A DNA stretch of 37,901 nucleotides from Bacteroidota bacterium. Lineage in GTDB: Bacteria > Bacteroidota > Bacteroidia > Chitinophagales > Chitinophagaceae. Position 1 is the stretch's first letter; each line of letters starts with the position of its first letter. The notes beneath the pieces were generated by a model. That model worked only from the letters and a program-made list of their open reading frames with translations. It searched no databases and was not told the DNA's origin. Both the position numbers and the translations under genes were made by a program. Below, piece by piece: positions 1-7,995 of the stretch. The DNA lies in contig JAEZRB010000295.1 of the NCBI GenBank assembly GCA_023412975.1, positions 1-37,901 on the forward strand, read 5' to 3'.

Positions 1-623
1 TAACGGCGATGGACTTTCCAAAAACCATTCATGACTTCGGAGGATTCCCACGCGAGTTGTTTGATGTGCAGTACACGGCGCCGGGTTCGCCTGCGCTGGC
101 AAAAGAAACTGCTTCCCTTATTAAATCAACAGAGGTGGTACTGGACCACGACTGGGGACTGGATCATGGTGCCTGGACAGTTGTGAGGCATATGTACCCC
201 GATGCGAATATCCCGGTGTTGCAGCTTAGCATTGACTTTACCAAGGGCCCGCAATACCATTTTGATTTGGCAAAAGAGTTGTACAACCTGAGAAAGAAGG
301 GAGTGCTGATCATCGGTAGCGGGAATATGGTACACAATCTGCGTATGGTGGCCTGGGACAAAATGCAGGAACCGGAGTATGGCTATGACTGGGCTCTCCA
401 CGCAAATGATCTTTTCAAAAAGTTAATTGCTGAGGGAGATCATAATGCTTTGGTGAACTATGAAAAACTGGGACGGGAAATTATGCTGGCTGTTCCGACA
501 CCCGATCACTATTTTCCCCTAATGTATACCCTCGGTTTGAAAACCAATAAAGACAGGGTGAGTTTTTTTAATGATAAGGCAGTAGGCGGTTCGCTAACGA
601 TGACTTCGGTAAAATTTGGTTAG
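1..623 (+). CDS. ygiD: 4,5-DOPA-extradiol-dioxygenase-like protein, 5' end missing
   Basis: C-terminal part (about 205 residues) of a class III extradiol ring-cleavage dioxygenase of the YgiD/LigB family. The reading frame is open through base 1, and the residues before the first ATG (position 9) already continue the family pattern TAM-x-PKTIHDFGGFP, so the gene begins upstream of the window and ATG 9 is not its start. Visible family signatures are the PKTIHDFGGFP stretch, DHDWGLDHGAW (metal and substrate region) and the PTPDHYFPLMY motif near the end. The family is usually about 260-270 residues, so roughly 60 N-terminal residues, including the first zinc-binding His of the VGHGSPM region, are missing here. 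E. coli YgiD opens the ring of L-DOPA in vitro; the natural substrate in this organism is unknown. It is ordinary chromosomal sequence outside the mobile element. Confidence 0.88.
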   Translation, partial: TAMDFPKTIHDFGGFPRELFDVQYTAPGSPALAKETASLIKSTEVVLDHDWGLDHGAWTVVRHMYPDANIPVLQLSIDFTKGPQYHFDLAKELYNLRKKGVLIIGSGNMVHNLRMVAWDKMQEPEYGYDWALHANDLFKKLIAEGDHNALVNYEKLGREIMLAVPTPDHYFPLMYTLGLKTNKDRVSFFNDKAVGGSLTMTSVKFG

Positions 624-660
624 GTTGCTTTACTGAGTAATATCAGCCCGTCACCTGAGC

Positions 661-673
661 GCAGGCATCCTGC
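661..673. promoter_or_regulatory. Short perfect inverted repeat upstream of the SDR gene
   Basis: GCAGG-CAT-CCTGC is a 5-bp perfect inverted repeat with a 3-nt centre, about 80 bases before the SDR start and just before the possible -7 box. It could be a small operator or the foot of a weak hairpin. No regulator is identified. Confidence 0.25.
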
Positions 674-690
674 AGATATAGCATAGGAAG

Positions 691-698
691 TAAATTTG
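691..698 (+). promoter_or_regulatory. Candidate Bacteroidota -7 promoter element for the SDR gene
   Basis: TAAATTTG matches the Bacteroidota -7 consensus TAnnTTTG and lies 52 bases before the start codon at 751. I see no clear -33 partner at the usual spacing, so this is a motif match only. Confidence 0.35.
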
Positions 699-750
699 TG
701 GTTTAGACAGGTGAGAATTAATTCATTAACGATAAGAAAAAATAAAACGT

Positions 751-1500
751 ATGAAAACATTACAAGACAAGGTAGCTATAATCACCGGCGCGGGTTCCGG
801 AATAGGAAGGGCAGCAGCTAAATTGTACGCCCGTGAAGGAGCCAAAGTGGTGGTGTCTGATATCAATGCAGAAAATGGCAACAACGTAGTAAAAGAAATT
901 ACCAGTGAAGGAGGTGATGCGTTTTTTATCAAAGCCGATTCTTCGAAACCGGAAGATAATAAAGCCCTGGTGGAGGGCACCCTGAAAAAATATGGTCGCC
1001 TGGATATTGCAGTGAATAATGCGGGTATTGGCGGTCCATTGGGTCCTACCGGTGAGTATCCTATTGATGGCTGGCAGAAAGTACTTGACATTAATTTATC
1101 TGGCGTATTTTATGGCATGCGTTACCAAATACCGGCTATGGGTAAAGAAGGTGGCAGTATCGTGAATGTGGCGTCTATTTTGGGTAATGCGGGTACGAAG
1201 TTTTCTCCCGCATACGTAGCGGCCAAACATGGTGTAGTGGGTCTTACCAAAACTGCGGCACTTGAATATGCGGATAAGAAGATCCGGATCAATTCTATCG
1301 GTCCGGGTTATATCAAAACACCGTTGGTGATGGACAGCCTGGACGAAGCTACTTTAAATGCATTGGTAGGCCTGCACCCTATGGGTAGATTGGGAGAGTC
1401 TGAGGAGATCGCGGAATTGATCTTGTGGTTGGGCTCTGATAAGGCTTCCTTTGTAACAGGTTCCTACTATCCAGTTGATGGTGGATACCTGGCGCAGTAA
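751..1500 (+). CDS. Short-chain dehydrogenase/reductase (classical SDR)
   Basis: NAD(P)-dependent oxidoreductase of the classical SDR family, 249 residues, which is full length for the family. The Rossmann glycine motif TGAGSGIG is at residues 12-19, NNAG at 89-92, the structural Asn of the DINLSG segment near 114, and the catalytic Ser142, Tyr155 and Lys159 (YVAAK) are all present. An Asp at residue 37, at the end of the second beta strand, suggests NAD(H) rather than NADP(H). The C-terminal end, with VTGSYYPVDGGY, is typical of FabG-like and glucose 1-dehydrogenase-like members. The substrate cannot be read from the sequence. It stands alone, with a possible promoter at 691-698 and a possible terminator at 1533-1582. 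Confidence 0.93.
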   Translation: MKTLQDKVAIITGAGSGIGRAAAKLYAREGAKVVVSDINAENGNNVVKEITSEGGDAFFIKADSSKPEDNKALVEGTLKKYGRLDIAVNNAGIGGPLGPTGEYPIDGWQKVLDINLSGVFYGMRYQIPAMGKEGGSIVNVASILGNAGTKFSPAYVAAKHGVVGLTKTAALEYADKKIRINSIGPGYIKTPLVMDSLDEATLNALVGLHPMGRLGESEEIAELILWLGSDKASFVTGSYYPVDGGYLAQ

Positions 1501-1532
1501 AATTGACTGTAACAGGCAGTGAATAAAAGGTC

Positions 1533-1582
1533 AAAAGCTGTTTCAAGAAAGCTCGTTGCTTTTTTGAGCAGCTTTTTTCTTT
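1533..1582 (+). terminator. Possible rho-independent terminator after the SDR gene
   Basis: An 8-bp stem AAAAGCTG (1533-1540) pairs with CAGCTTTT (1569-1576), and T-rich sequence follows. The 28-nt loop is longer than usual, so this is a moderate candidate. Confidence 0.45.
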
Positions 1583-1713
1583 TCCCGTTATTTATGCGGT
1601 TTATTGCAATCTATTTTTATTAATAATATGTTGCCTGGATATTCTTCAAGACATTACTTCTGTCAGCCTGATAGGGACAAAAAATTATTTTTTGCTGAAA
1701 ACTTAACTTAGAA

Positions 1714-1762
1714 TACACGAAGAGTTCGATGACTGATTCGTGTAATTCGTGCAATTCGTGGC
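1714..1762 (+). repeat. ATTCGTG triple repeat with an 8-bp inverted repeat
   Basis: Three consecutive 9-base units, ATTCGTGTA (1736-1744), ATTCGTGCA (1745-1753) and ATTCGTGGC (1754-1762), lie just before the FAD/Fe-S dehydrogenase gene. The first unit also pairs with an upstream TACACGAA (1714-1721) as TTCGTGTA (1737-1744) with a 15-base gap. From memory, similar ATTCGTG-rich intergenic repeats occur in Bacteroidota genomes. It may be a dispersed repeat or an operator. Confidence 0.45.
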
Positions 1763-1790
1763 TTTTTCATAGTTATCTTAGCAGCTTATC

Positions 1791-4616
1791 ATGGAAATCG
1801 GAAAACTATTAGAATCCATTTTACCAAAGGAAAGAATCAGGACCCGCCTTATAGACCTCATTGCTTTTGCGCCCGATGCAGGATTTTATTATCTCCGTCC
1901 CAAAGCTGTTGTACAGCCTGAAACGGAAGAAGAGATCCAGGCACTTTTTAATTTTTCACATACACATAAGATACCGCTTACCTTCCGAACCGCGGGGACC
2001 AGTCTTTCAGGCCAATCGATATCGGATGGCATCCTCGTTGATCTCAGCAAGTCATGGCGTGGAATAAAAGTAGAAAATGGTGGAGAGCAGGTGCGGGTAC
2101 AACCCGGTGTGATCGGTGCGATTGCTAATGCGCATTTAAAAAAATACCATCGCAAGATCGGACCCGATCCGGCCAGTATTAACTCGGCGATGATGGGCGG
2201 TATTTTATCAAACAATGCAAGCGGTATGTGTTGTGGCGTGAAGAAGAATTCATATCACACCATTAAGTATATCCGCTTTATGCTGCCCAACGGGAATACT
2301 TATTCTACGGAAAATAAAACTGACTATGAGCGATTCATTGCAGAATGTCCGGGGATCAGCAATGTCATCAGGGAACTAAGACAACAGGTGATCTCGCAGC
2401 CTGTTTTGTACGACAAGATCAGGAGCAAGTACAAAATAAAAAATACGATAGGTTATTCTGTCAATGCCCTGATCGATTACGAGGAGCCACTTGATATACT
2501 GGCTCATCTACTCATCGGTGCGGAAGGTACCCTGGGATTTATTGCGGAAGCGGTGATGAATACCGTTCCTGACTATCCTTTTAAATCCACGGCGCTACTT
2601 TATTTCCCCGATATCTATGCGGCCTGCCGGGCTATTAATCCCCTAACATTATCCGGTGCTGAGGCGATTGAACTTATGGATCGCGAGTCACTTCGGTCGG
2701 TTGAACATATTGCGGGCCTGCCCGAGATTATAAAGACATTACCTGGCGAAGCAGCAGCGTTACTTGTGGAATACCAGGCCAACAATAGTGTAAAGTTGCA
2801 GGATAAGATCGCGTTGTACAATTTGTGCAAGGATGATCTCTCCTTACTCGCGCAACCCAGATTTACAGAAGACACTGTTGAGCAAGCCCTGCTTTGGAAA
2901 GTGCGCAAGGGAATGTTCCCTTCGGTGGGAGCGGTGCGTGAAAGAGGAACAACCGTCATCCTGGAAGATATCGCTTTCCCAATAGACAAACTTGGTGATG
3001 CTATTCTTGACCTTCAGCATTTATTTAAAAAGCATCATTACGACAACGCCATCATTTTTGGGCATGCGCGGGAAGGAAATATTCACTTTGTCGTCACCCA
3101 GGCATTTGATACCGATACAGAAGTAGAACGATACGATCGTTTTCTGAAAGAGGTAGTAGAGCTGGTCGTGAAGAAATATGATGGCGCCTTGAAAGCTGAA
3201 CATGGTACCGGCCGCAATATGGCGCCCTTTGTTGAAACGGAATGGGGACCCGAGATATACGCTATCATGCGAACTCTCAAAAAAGAGATTGATCCCGAAG
3301 GATTATTAAATCCGGGTGTGATCATCAACGACGACAGCGATGCTCATATCCGTAATTTGAAATCACTACCGCAGGTAGAGGAGGAGGTCGATAAATGCAT
3401 GGAATGTGGTTTTTGTGAACACCGTTGCCCCAGTCGTGATATAACTATGACCCCGCGCCAGCGCATTGTCGTGCGCCGGGAAATGAAAAAGTTGAGGGAG
3501 GATGGAAAAGCAAAAGAACATCGCATCTTGCTGGACGAGTACCAGTATGATGGTATGGACACCTGCGCAGTAGACGGGCTATGTGCCGAGGCCTGCCCTG
3601 TTGATATCAATACCGGATCGTTGATCAAAAGGCTTCGGAAGGAAAACCACGGCAGGTGGAGTAACAGGATCGCCCTGATGATGGCGCGGAATTTCAGGCT
3701 TGTAGAATTTGGTGTGCGAACCGCTTTAAGAACCGGGAATGGTATCAATAAAGTTTTCGGGAAAAAAGCGATGCGCCGGTTAACCGGTGGTATCAAAAAA
3801 ATTATACCTGCGATGCCTTTATGGTCAAACCAGTTAAAGGCGACGCCGTCTTTCAAAAAAGGAGAGGATTCGCGGAGTAATGTGCACTCAAAAAAATTGA
3901 TTTATTTCCCTGCTTGTATTTCCCGGGCGATGGGTGGAACTGTTGATGGCAGTCGCACAATAGTTGAGACATTTTTTAGCGTTGCCGCCAAGGCCGGGTT
4001 CAACCTCGTTATTCCTTCGGATATTTCCGGCACTTGTTGCGGCCAGCCTTTTTCATCAAAAGGGTTTAATGGGGCTTACAGTTTTACGGCCAATCAAACC
4101 ATTGAGAAATTATGGAAATGGACGGAGGAAGGTAAGTGGCCCGTGGTGATGGACATCACAGCCTGCACACATACCCTGCAAACCTGCAGGCCTGTGCTTA
4201 CCGCCGCAAACCGGGAACGCTTTGATGCGATGCGAATTATGGACAGTATTGAATTCATCGCCGATAATGTCTTGTTGGAGGTACCAGTTACCCGGAAGAA
4301 AACTTCTATTGCATTGCATCCGGTTTGTTCTCTATATAAAATGGGATTGGAAGCAAAGTTTGTTCATATAGCAAAACAATTTGCCGAAGAGGTGAAATTA
4401 CCCATGCACGCCGGTTGTTGTGGTATGGCGGGTGATCGTGGTTTTCTGTTTCCTGAACTCACTGCCGCCGCCACCAGTCCTGAAGCACTGGAGGTGAATG
4501 AGAAAGAGTATGAAGGTTATTATTCAACTTCTAAGACCTGCGAGATCGCTATGTCGGAAGCAGTGGGTAAGAACTATGCTTCCTTACTGAGACTAGTAGA
4601 TGAATGTACCGGGTAA
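1791..4616 (+). CDS. FAD-linked oxidase/4Fe-4S fusion, probable D-lactate (2-hydroxyacid) dehydrogenase
   Basis: A 941-residue fusion of a GlcD/DLD-type FAD enzyme with a GlcF-type iron-sulfur module. The PCMH-type FAD-binding domain is N-terminal (RTAGTSLSGQ near residues 66-75; GPDPASINSAMMGG near 124-137), followed by an FAD oxidase C-terminal domain that ends around the AEHGTGRN motif. Two 4Fe-4S cysteine clusters follow, CMECGFCEHRCP from residue 536 and CAVDGLCAEACP from residue 592, then two CCG domains (CCG motifs near residues 749 and 876). This architecture is known for membrane-peripheral D-lactate or 2-hydroxyacid dehydrogenases that pass electrons to quinone. The exact substrate is inferred. 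It is intact and monocistronic, with a repeat region just upstream. Confidence 0.88.
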   Translation: MEIGKLLESILPKERIRTRLIDLIAFAPDAGFYYLRPKAVVQPETEEEIQALFNFSHTHKIPLTFRTAGTSLSGQSISDGILVDLSKSWRGIKVENGGEQVRVQPGVIGAIANAHLKKYHRKIGPDPASINSAMMGGILSNNASGMCCGVKKNSYHTIKYIRFMLPNGNTYSTENKTDYERFIAECPGISNVIRELRQQVISQPVLYDKIRSKYKIKNTIGYSVNALIDYEEPLDILAHLLIGAEGTLGFIAEAVMNTVPDYPFKSTALLYFPDIYAACRAINPLTLSGAEAIELMDRESLRSVEHIAGLPEIIKTLPGEAAALLVEYQANNSVKLQDKIALYNLCKDDLSLLAQPRFTEDTVEQALLWKVRKGMFPSVGAVRERGTTVILEDIAFPIDKLGDAILDLQHLFKKHHYDNAIIFGHAREGNIHFVVTQAFDTDTEVERYDRFLKEVVELVVKKYDGALKAEHGTGRNMAPFVETEWGPEIYAIMRTLKKEIDPEGLLNPGVIINDDSDAHIRNLKSLPQVEEEVDKCMECGFCEHRCPSRDITMTPRQRIVVRREMKKLREDGKAKEHRILLDEYQYDGMDTCAVDGLCAEACPVDINTGSLIKRLRKENHGRWSNRIALMMARNFRLVEFGVRTALRTGNGINKVFGKKAMRRLTGGIKKIIPAMPLWSNQLKATPSFKKGEDSRSNVHSKKLIYFPACISRAMGGTVDGSRTIVETFFSVAAKAGFNLVIPSDISGTCCGQPFSSKGFNGAYSFTANQTIEKLWKWTEEGKWPVVMDITACTHTLQTCRPVLTAANRERFDAMRIMDSIEFIADNVLLEVPVTRKKTSIALHPVCSLYKMGLEAKFVHIAKQFAEEVKLPMHAGCCGMAGDRGFLFPELTAAATSPEALEVNEKEYEGYYSTSKTCEIAMSEAVGKNYASLLRLVDECTG

Positions 4617-4632
4617 ATAGTAAAAGCGCCAG

Positions 4633-5022
4633 TTATTTCAATCGTTCCAGTTTACCTTTTCTTTTCACGATATTTTTGTAATCCCACTGGATGTCGCGGG
4701 CTTTCCCCAGCCAGCGTTTGAGACTTTCTTTATCTACCTGGTCAGGTGAGGTGTAGCGCATTTCGGCGGCTTTGAAGCTTCCTTCATTTGCCAGGTCCTT
4801 TTCATCAAAGGACTGACCACTCCAAAACAGGAGGCGGATACAGTCTTTCAGTTTGCTATAACCAACTACCGGGTTACCATCCAGGAACCACACAGGGTGG
4901 GCATGCCATATTTTGTACTCCGCTTCAGGCAGATGTTGATAGATATCTTTCGCAAGTAAATTGCAGATCTTTTTTTCTACAGCGGGGAGGCTGTTATTAT
5001 ATTCCTGGATAGCTTTTTTCAT
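4633..5022 (-). CDS. DUF1801 domain protein
   Basis: A 129-residue protein of the DUF1801 (YdhG-like) family, related in fold to the frataxin/CyaY-like group. Typical features are an N-terminal helix ending in LPAVEKKICNLL, the core IWHAHPVWFLDGNPVVGY, and a C-terminal basic helix with KRKGKLERLK. No catalytic residues are known for the family and its function is unknown. It converges on the FAD/Fe-S dehydrogenase with 16 bases between stop codons. It is the last chromosomal gene before the element boundary. Confidence 0.85.
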   Translation of the reverse strand: MKKAIQEYNNSLPAVEKKICNLLAKDIYQHLPEAEYKIWHAHPVWFLDGNPVVGYSKLKDCIRLLFWSGQSFDEKDLANEGSFKAAEMRYTSPDQVDKESLKRWLGKARDIQWDYKNIVKRKGKLERLK

Positions 5023-5148
5023 ACTGAGCTAATTTGGCGAACGAATATATTACACCGCTAATATAAGGCTCGCAGTAAGATCTGGCGCTTAGTTGATGAC
5101 AAATCTTGACCAGCGCCGAAGAGTAATACATGATTAGGCAATAAAAAA

Positions 5149-5167
5149 AAGCTCCATTGTGGAGCTT
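5149..5167 (-). terminator. Intrinsic terminator downstream of the tRNA-Leu site
   Basis: A perfect 8-bp stem AAGCTCCA (5149-5156) / TGGAGCTT (5160-5167) with a TTG loop. On the minus strand it is followed by a run of T residues. It sits 14 bases past the CCA end of the tRNA-Leu fragment and in the same orientation, so it is best read as the original terminator of that tRNA gene, left on the chromosomal side of the insertion. Confidence 0.8.
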
Positions 5168-5181
5168 CTTTGTATGAAATC

Positions 5182-5236
5182 TGGTGCCCGGGACTGGAAT
5201 CGAACCAGCACATCCTTGCGAACGGCAGATTTTGAG
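5182..5236 (-). other. Left attachment site: truncated 3' part of tRNA-Leu(CAA)
   Basis: Read on the minus strand, this is the 3' part of a tRNA-Leu: anticodon loop CTCAAAA (anticodon CAA), the 3' strand of the anticodon stem TCTGC, a long class II variable arm, the T arm (GCTGG, TTCGATT, CCAGT), the acceptor strand CCCGGGC, the discriminator A and an encoded CCA. Directly upstream of the anticodon loop the sequence no longer pairs: GCAGA is expected and ATTCG is found. No D arm or 5' acceptor GCCCGGG follows. It is therefore not a functional tRNA but the duplicated 3' segment left by site-specific integration into a tRNA-Leu gene. The exact att core length cannot be set without the other end. 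Confidence 0.82.
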
Positions 5237-5365
5237 CGAATGAATAGACCTTATTTCATTTAACTTGCTTGAATGTGTTTTTACTTTTATAATTGATTTT
5301 CATCATTATACGTTTGACGCTTAATTTTACAGATACGCCGATTGTAGGTGTTTAACTGGTGATTG

Positions 5366-5384
5366 ATTGCGAATTGTTCGCAAT
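5366..5384. promoter_or_regulatory. Inverted repeat upstream of the integrase gene
   Basis: ATTGCGAA-TTG-TTCGCAAT, an 8-bp perfect inverted repeat 40 bases before the integrase start codon. It could be an operator for the integrase or an arm-type recombinase or excisionase site. The remainder of 5023-5424 holds the terminator and att fragment listed separately, and otherwise nothing I recognise. Confidence 0.35.
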
Positions 5385-5424
5385 TCTGAAGGGAAGAAAA
5401 TAGTGAAAATGAAAATCAGTAGTT

Positions 5425-6798
5425 ATGAACATATCTGTCGCCATTATTCTCGATGTAAGGAGAATAAAAAAAAGTGTCAACAAGTATCCGGTAAAATTAA
5501 GGATCATTATTGACCGGAAGAACCGTAGTTATCGAACGAAATTTGATCTCTCTGAGGAAGAATTTCGGCGATTATCCGCTTCCCGTGTCAGTGAATCATT
5601 GCAGGAAATTAAAAACTCCTTACAGGAATTAAAACGAACTCTGGACAACTTCATCAAGGAAAAAGATCCTACCGATTTCAGAGATTTCGAAAATGGTTTT
5701 ATCCGAGACAATAATAATTTCCGTAGGAGTGTTTTCAAGCAGGAGAACTTACCCTTGCCTGCGGATGAATTTGATTACACTCCGTTCAAAAAACGATTTA
5801 AGATTTTTGCAGAAGATCATTCCCGTCCCGGAACTATCTCTCCGGTTTATTTGTATTGCATCAAAAAGCTATTACAAGAAGGGCGCATAGGAAGTGCCAT
5901 TAACTATCAAAGAAGTTATATTGATCTCTTTCGCTTCAGGGGAAATGTGTTATTCAGAGAAATAACAGTTGCTTACTTATACCAGTATGAACAGGCCAGT
6001 CTTGCAAGGGGTGTAAGTAAATCAACCGTTGCGACTGTATTACGGCCCCTTCGTACAGTTTTCAATGAAGCCATTGAACAGGGTTTGATTGTCAGAGAAA
6101 AGTGTTATCCGTTTGGAAGAAGGAAATATCAAATTCCCGGTACAAGAAACATAAAAAAGGCACTAAGTATTGATGATGTAAAGAACATCTATTACTATGA
6201 CCCGAAGGATGAGCATCACAAACGGGCAAAAGACCTGTGGCTATTTTGTTACCTGGCAAATGGAATGAATGTAAAGGATATGATCAGCCTGAAGTACAAA
6301 AACATTGATAGCGATTTTATCATTTTTGAACGATCCAAAACAGAACGCAGCACCCGGCAAAACTCCAGGCCCATCACTGTCTTTATCAGTGATGAAATAA
6401 AAGATATACTGGAACGTCAGGGAAATAAAAATAAATCTCCAGAAAACTACCTGTTCCCCATTTTGAAGCCGGGGCTGACAATATTAGAGCAGTTTGACCT
6501 GCTTAATCATACCCGTTCCTATATCAATGAAGGAATGGCTTTCATCAGGAATGAATTAGGAATTAATAGAAAAGTCACCAATATAGTTTCCAGGCACACA
6601 TTCGCAACTGTTATGAAACGATCAGGAGCCAGCATAGAATTTATTCAGGAATCTCTTGGGCATACCGATTCAAAGACTACCGAAAGTTACCTGGACAGTT
6701 TTGAGAGCTCTGTTAAAAAAGAATTGGCCGGTGTGCTCACATCATTCAAGAAATCACGCAGAACAAAAAGTTTAATAATCAGTAAAAGTATTTTATAA
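5425..6798 (+). CDS. Tyrosine recombinase (integrase) of the element
   Basis: A 457-residue site-specific recombinase that would integrate and excise the element at the adjacent tRNA-Leu site. The N-terminal part (about 1-80) looks like the Arm DNA-binding domain of Bacteroidota integrases, followed by a SAM-like core-binding domain and the catalytic domain from about residue 245. Catalytic features visible are SRHTFAT (Arg-His of box II), LGHTDSKTTESYL (His and nucleophile Tyr near the C-terminus), and a Lys-containing beta region. The first catalytic Arg, normally Gly-Leu/Met-Arg, is Asn here (ANGMN). I believe related Bacteroidota integrases with NGMN or NGIN exist, so this may be a subfamily trait. 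The stop codon overlaps the next start as TAATG. Confidence 0.9.
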   Translation: MNISVAIILDVRRIKKSVNKYPVKLRIIIDRKNRSYRTKFDLSEEEFRRLSASRVSESLQEIKNSLQELKRTLDNFIKEKDPTDFRDFENGFIRDNNNFRRSVFKQENLPLPADEFDYTPFKKRFKIFAEDHSRPGTISPVYLYCIKKLLQEGRIGSAINYQRSYIDLFRFRGNVLFREITVAYLYQYEQASLARGVSKSTVATVLRPLRTVFNEAIEQGLIVREKCYPFGRRKYQIPGTRNIKKALSIDDVKNIYYYDPKDEHHKRAKDLWLFCYLANGMNVKDMISLKYKNIDSDFIIFERSKTERSTRQNSRPITVFISDEIKDILERQGNKNKSPENYLFPILKPGLTILEQFDLLNHTRSYINEGMAFIRNELGINRKVTNIVSRHTFATVMKRSGASIEFIQESLGHTDSKTTESYLDSFESSVKKELAGVLTSFKKSRRTKSLIISKSIL

Positions 6799-7907
6799 TG
6801 GAACTACAAAATCATTTTGAAAACATACGTCAAATAATCAAGCAGGGGCGGGTAAAAGCATTGCAGGCTGCCTATACCGAACAATTAAAGGTTTTCTGGA
6901 ATGTAGGTGCTTATGTGCATCAAAAGCTCAATGCAGCCAGTTGGGGTGAGAAGGTGGTTGATACACTGGCAAATTGGTTGATGGAAAATGAACCCGGTTT
7001 AAAGGGGTTTGACAAGCGAGCATTATACAGAATGCAGGACTTTTATCTGACCTGGCATAATGTGGATTGGACAGCACTAAAAGATACCGGTACTATAACT
7101 GTGGGTTTTCAAAACCCACAATTGCAAGGTATTAAAAATCAACGACTTGGAATTGTGGCGGCGGTGTCGCCACAATTAGCTGAATTACCGCAAATCTTAG
7201 GACGACTTACCTGGACACATCATGTTGAGATTTTGAAACGGACCAAAGAATTAGAAGAAAGGGTGTTCTATCTTTTGTTGGCCGTCAAAGAAAGTTATAC
7301 GATACCTGAATTGATCCGGCAGATAAAAGCCTCCCTATACGAAAGACAAAAAATGAGTTCGCAAAAAATCGTTGCCAGCCAGCACCCTGCGGCGGAAAAA
7401 ATCCCTTCTGTCTTCCGGGACAAATACATTTTTGAATTTCTTGACTTGCCTGAGCCGCACAATGAATCAGATTTTCAGAAAGCATTAATAAGTCGCCTAA
7501 AGCAATTTGTCCTGGAATTAGGACGGGACTTTGTATTTATGGGAGAAGAATATCACTTGCAGGTCGGTAAGCGGGATTTTTATATTGATCTTCTTTTTTT
7601 TCATCGGGAAATGCAGTGCTTGGTCGGATTTGAATTGAAAATACAGGAATTTGAACCGGAGCATTTAGGCAAACTAAATTTCTACCTGGAAGCTTTGGAC
7701 AGGGATGTTAAAAAACCGCATGAGAACCCTTCCATTGGTGTGTTACTATGTAAATCGAAGAACACTGAAGTGGTAGAGTATGCTCTTAATAGAAATATAA
7801 GTCCGGCGCTGGTCGCGGATTATGAAACGAAAATGATTGATAAAGGATTATTGCAACGGATGCTACATGAATGGGCAGAAAAATTTAGCAATACCATCAA
7901 TGAATGA
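6798..7907 (+). CDS. DUF1016/YhcG-family PD-(D/E)XK nuclease
   Basis: A 369-residue protein with an N-terminal DUF1016 domain (about 10-180, including a winged-helix-like region) and a C-terminal PD-(D/E)XK nuclease domain. Nuclease residues are visible in DFYIDLLFFHREMQCLVGFELK: the Asp of the YIDLLF strand and the E-x-K of FELK. Members are widespread on mobile elements and beside restriction systems; their role is not settled. The start codon overlaps the integrase stop (TAATG), so the two are translationally coupled. This suggests a job in integration, excision or protection of the element, which is an inference. Confidence 0.88.
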   Translation: MELQNHFENIRQIIKQGRVKALQAAYTEQLKVFWNVGAYVHQKLNAASWGEKVVDTLANWLMENEPGLKGFDKRALYRMQDFYLTWHNVDWTALKDTGTITVGFQNPQLQGIKNQRLGIVAAVSPQLAELPQILGRLTWTHHVEILKRTKELEERVFYLLLAVKESYTIPELIRQIKASLYERQKMSSQKIVASQHPAAEKIPSVFRDKYIFEFLDLPEPHNESDFQKALISRLKQFVLELGRDFVFMGEEYHLQVGKRDFYIDLLFFHREMQCLVGFELKIQEFEPEHLGKLNFYLEALDRDVKKPHENPSIGVLLCKSKNTEVVEYALNRNISPALVADYETKMIDKGLLQRMLHEWAEKFSNTINE

Positions 7908-7995
7908 CACTTTTATTTTCTCTACAGCAATAATTTGATTATGCCATTAAAAGTTGTGGCCGTTTATAAGGGTATTATATTCGACTATAACTCAT

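Noticed and set aside
9..623. ATG at position 9 as the start of the dioxygenase gene
   Set aside because: The frame is open to the window edge and the residues before ATG 9 fit the family, so the gene starts outside the window.
5182..5236. A complete functional tRNA-Leu gene
   Set aside because: The 5' acceptor strand, D arm and 5' anticodon stem are missing; the sequence stops pairing at the anticodon loop.
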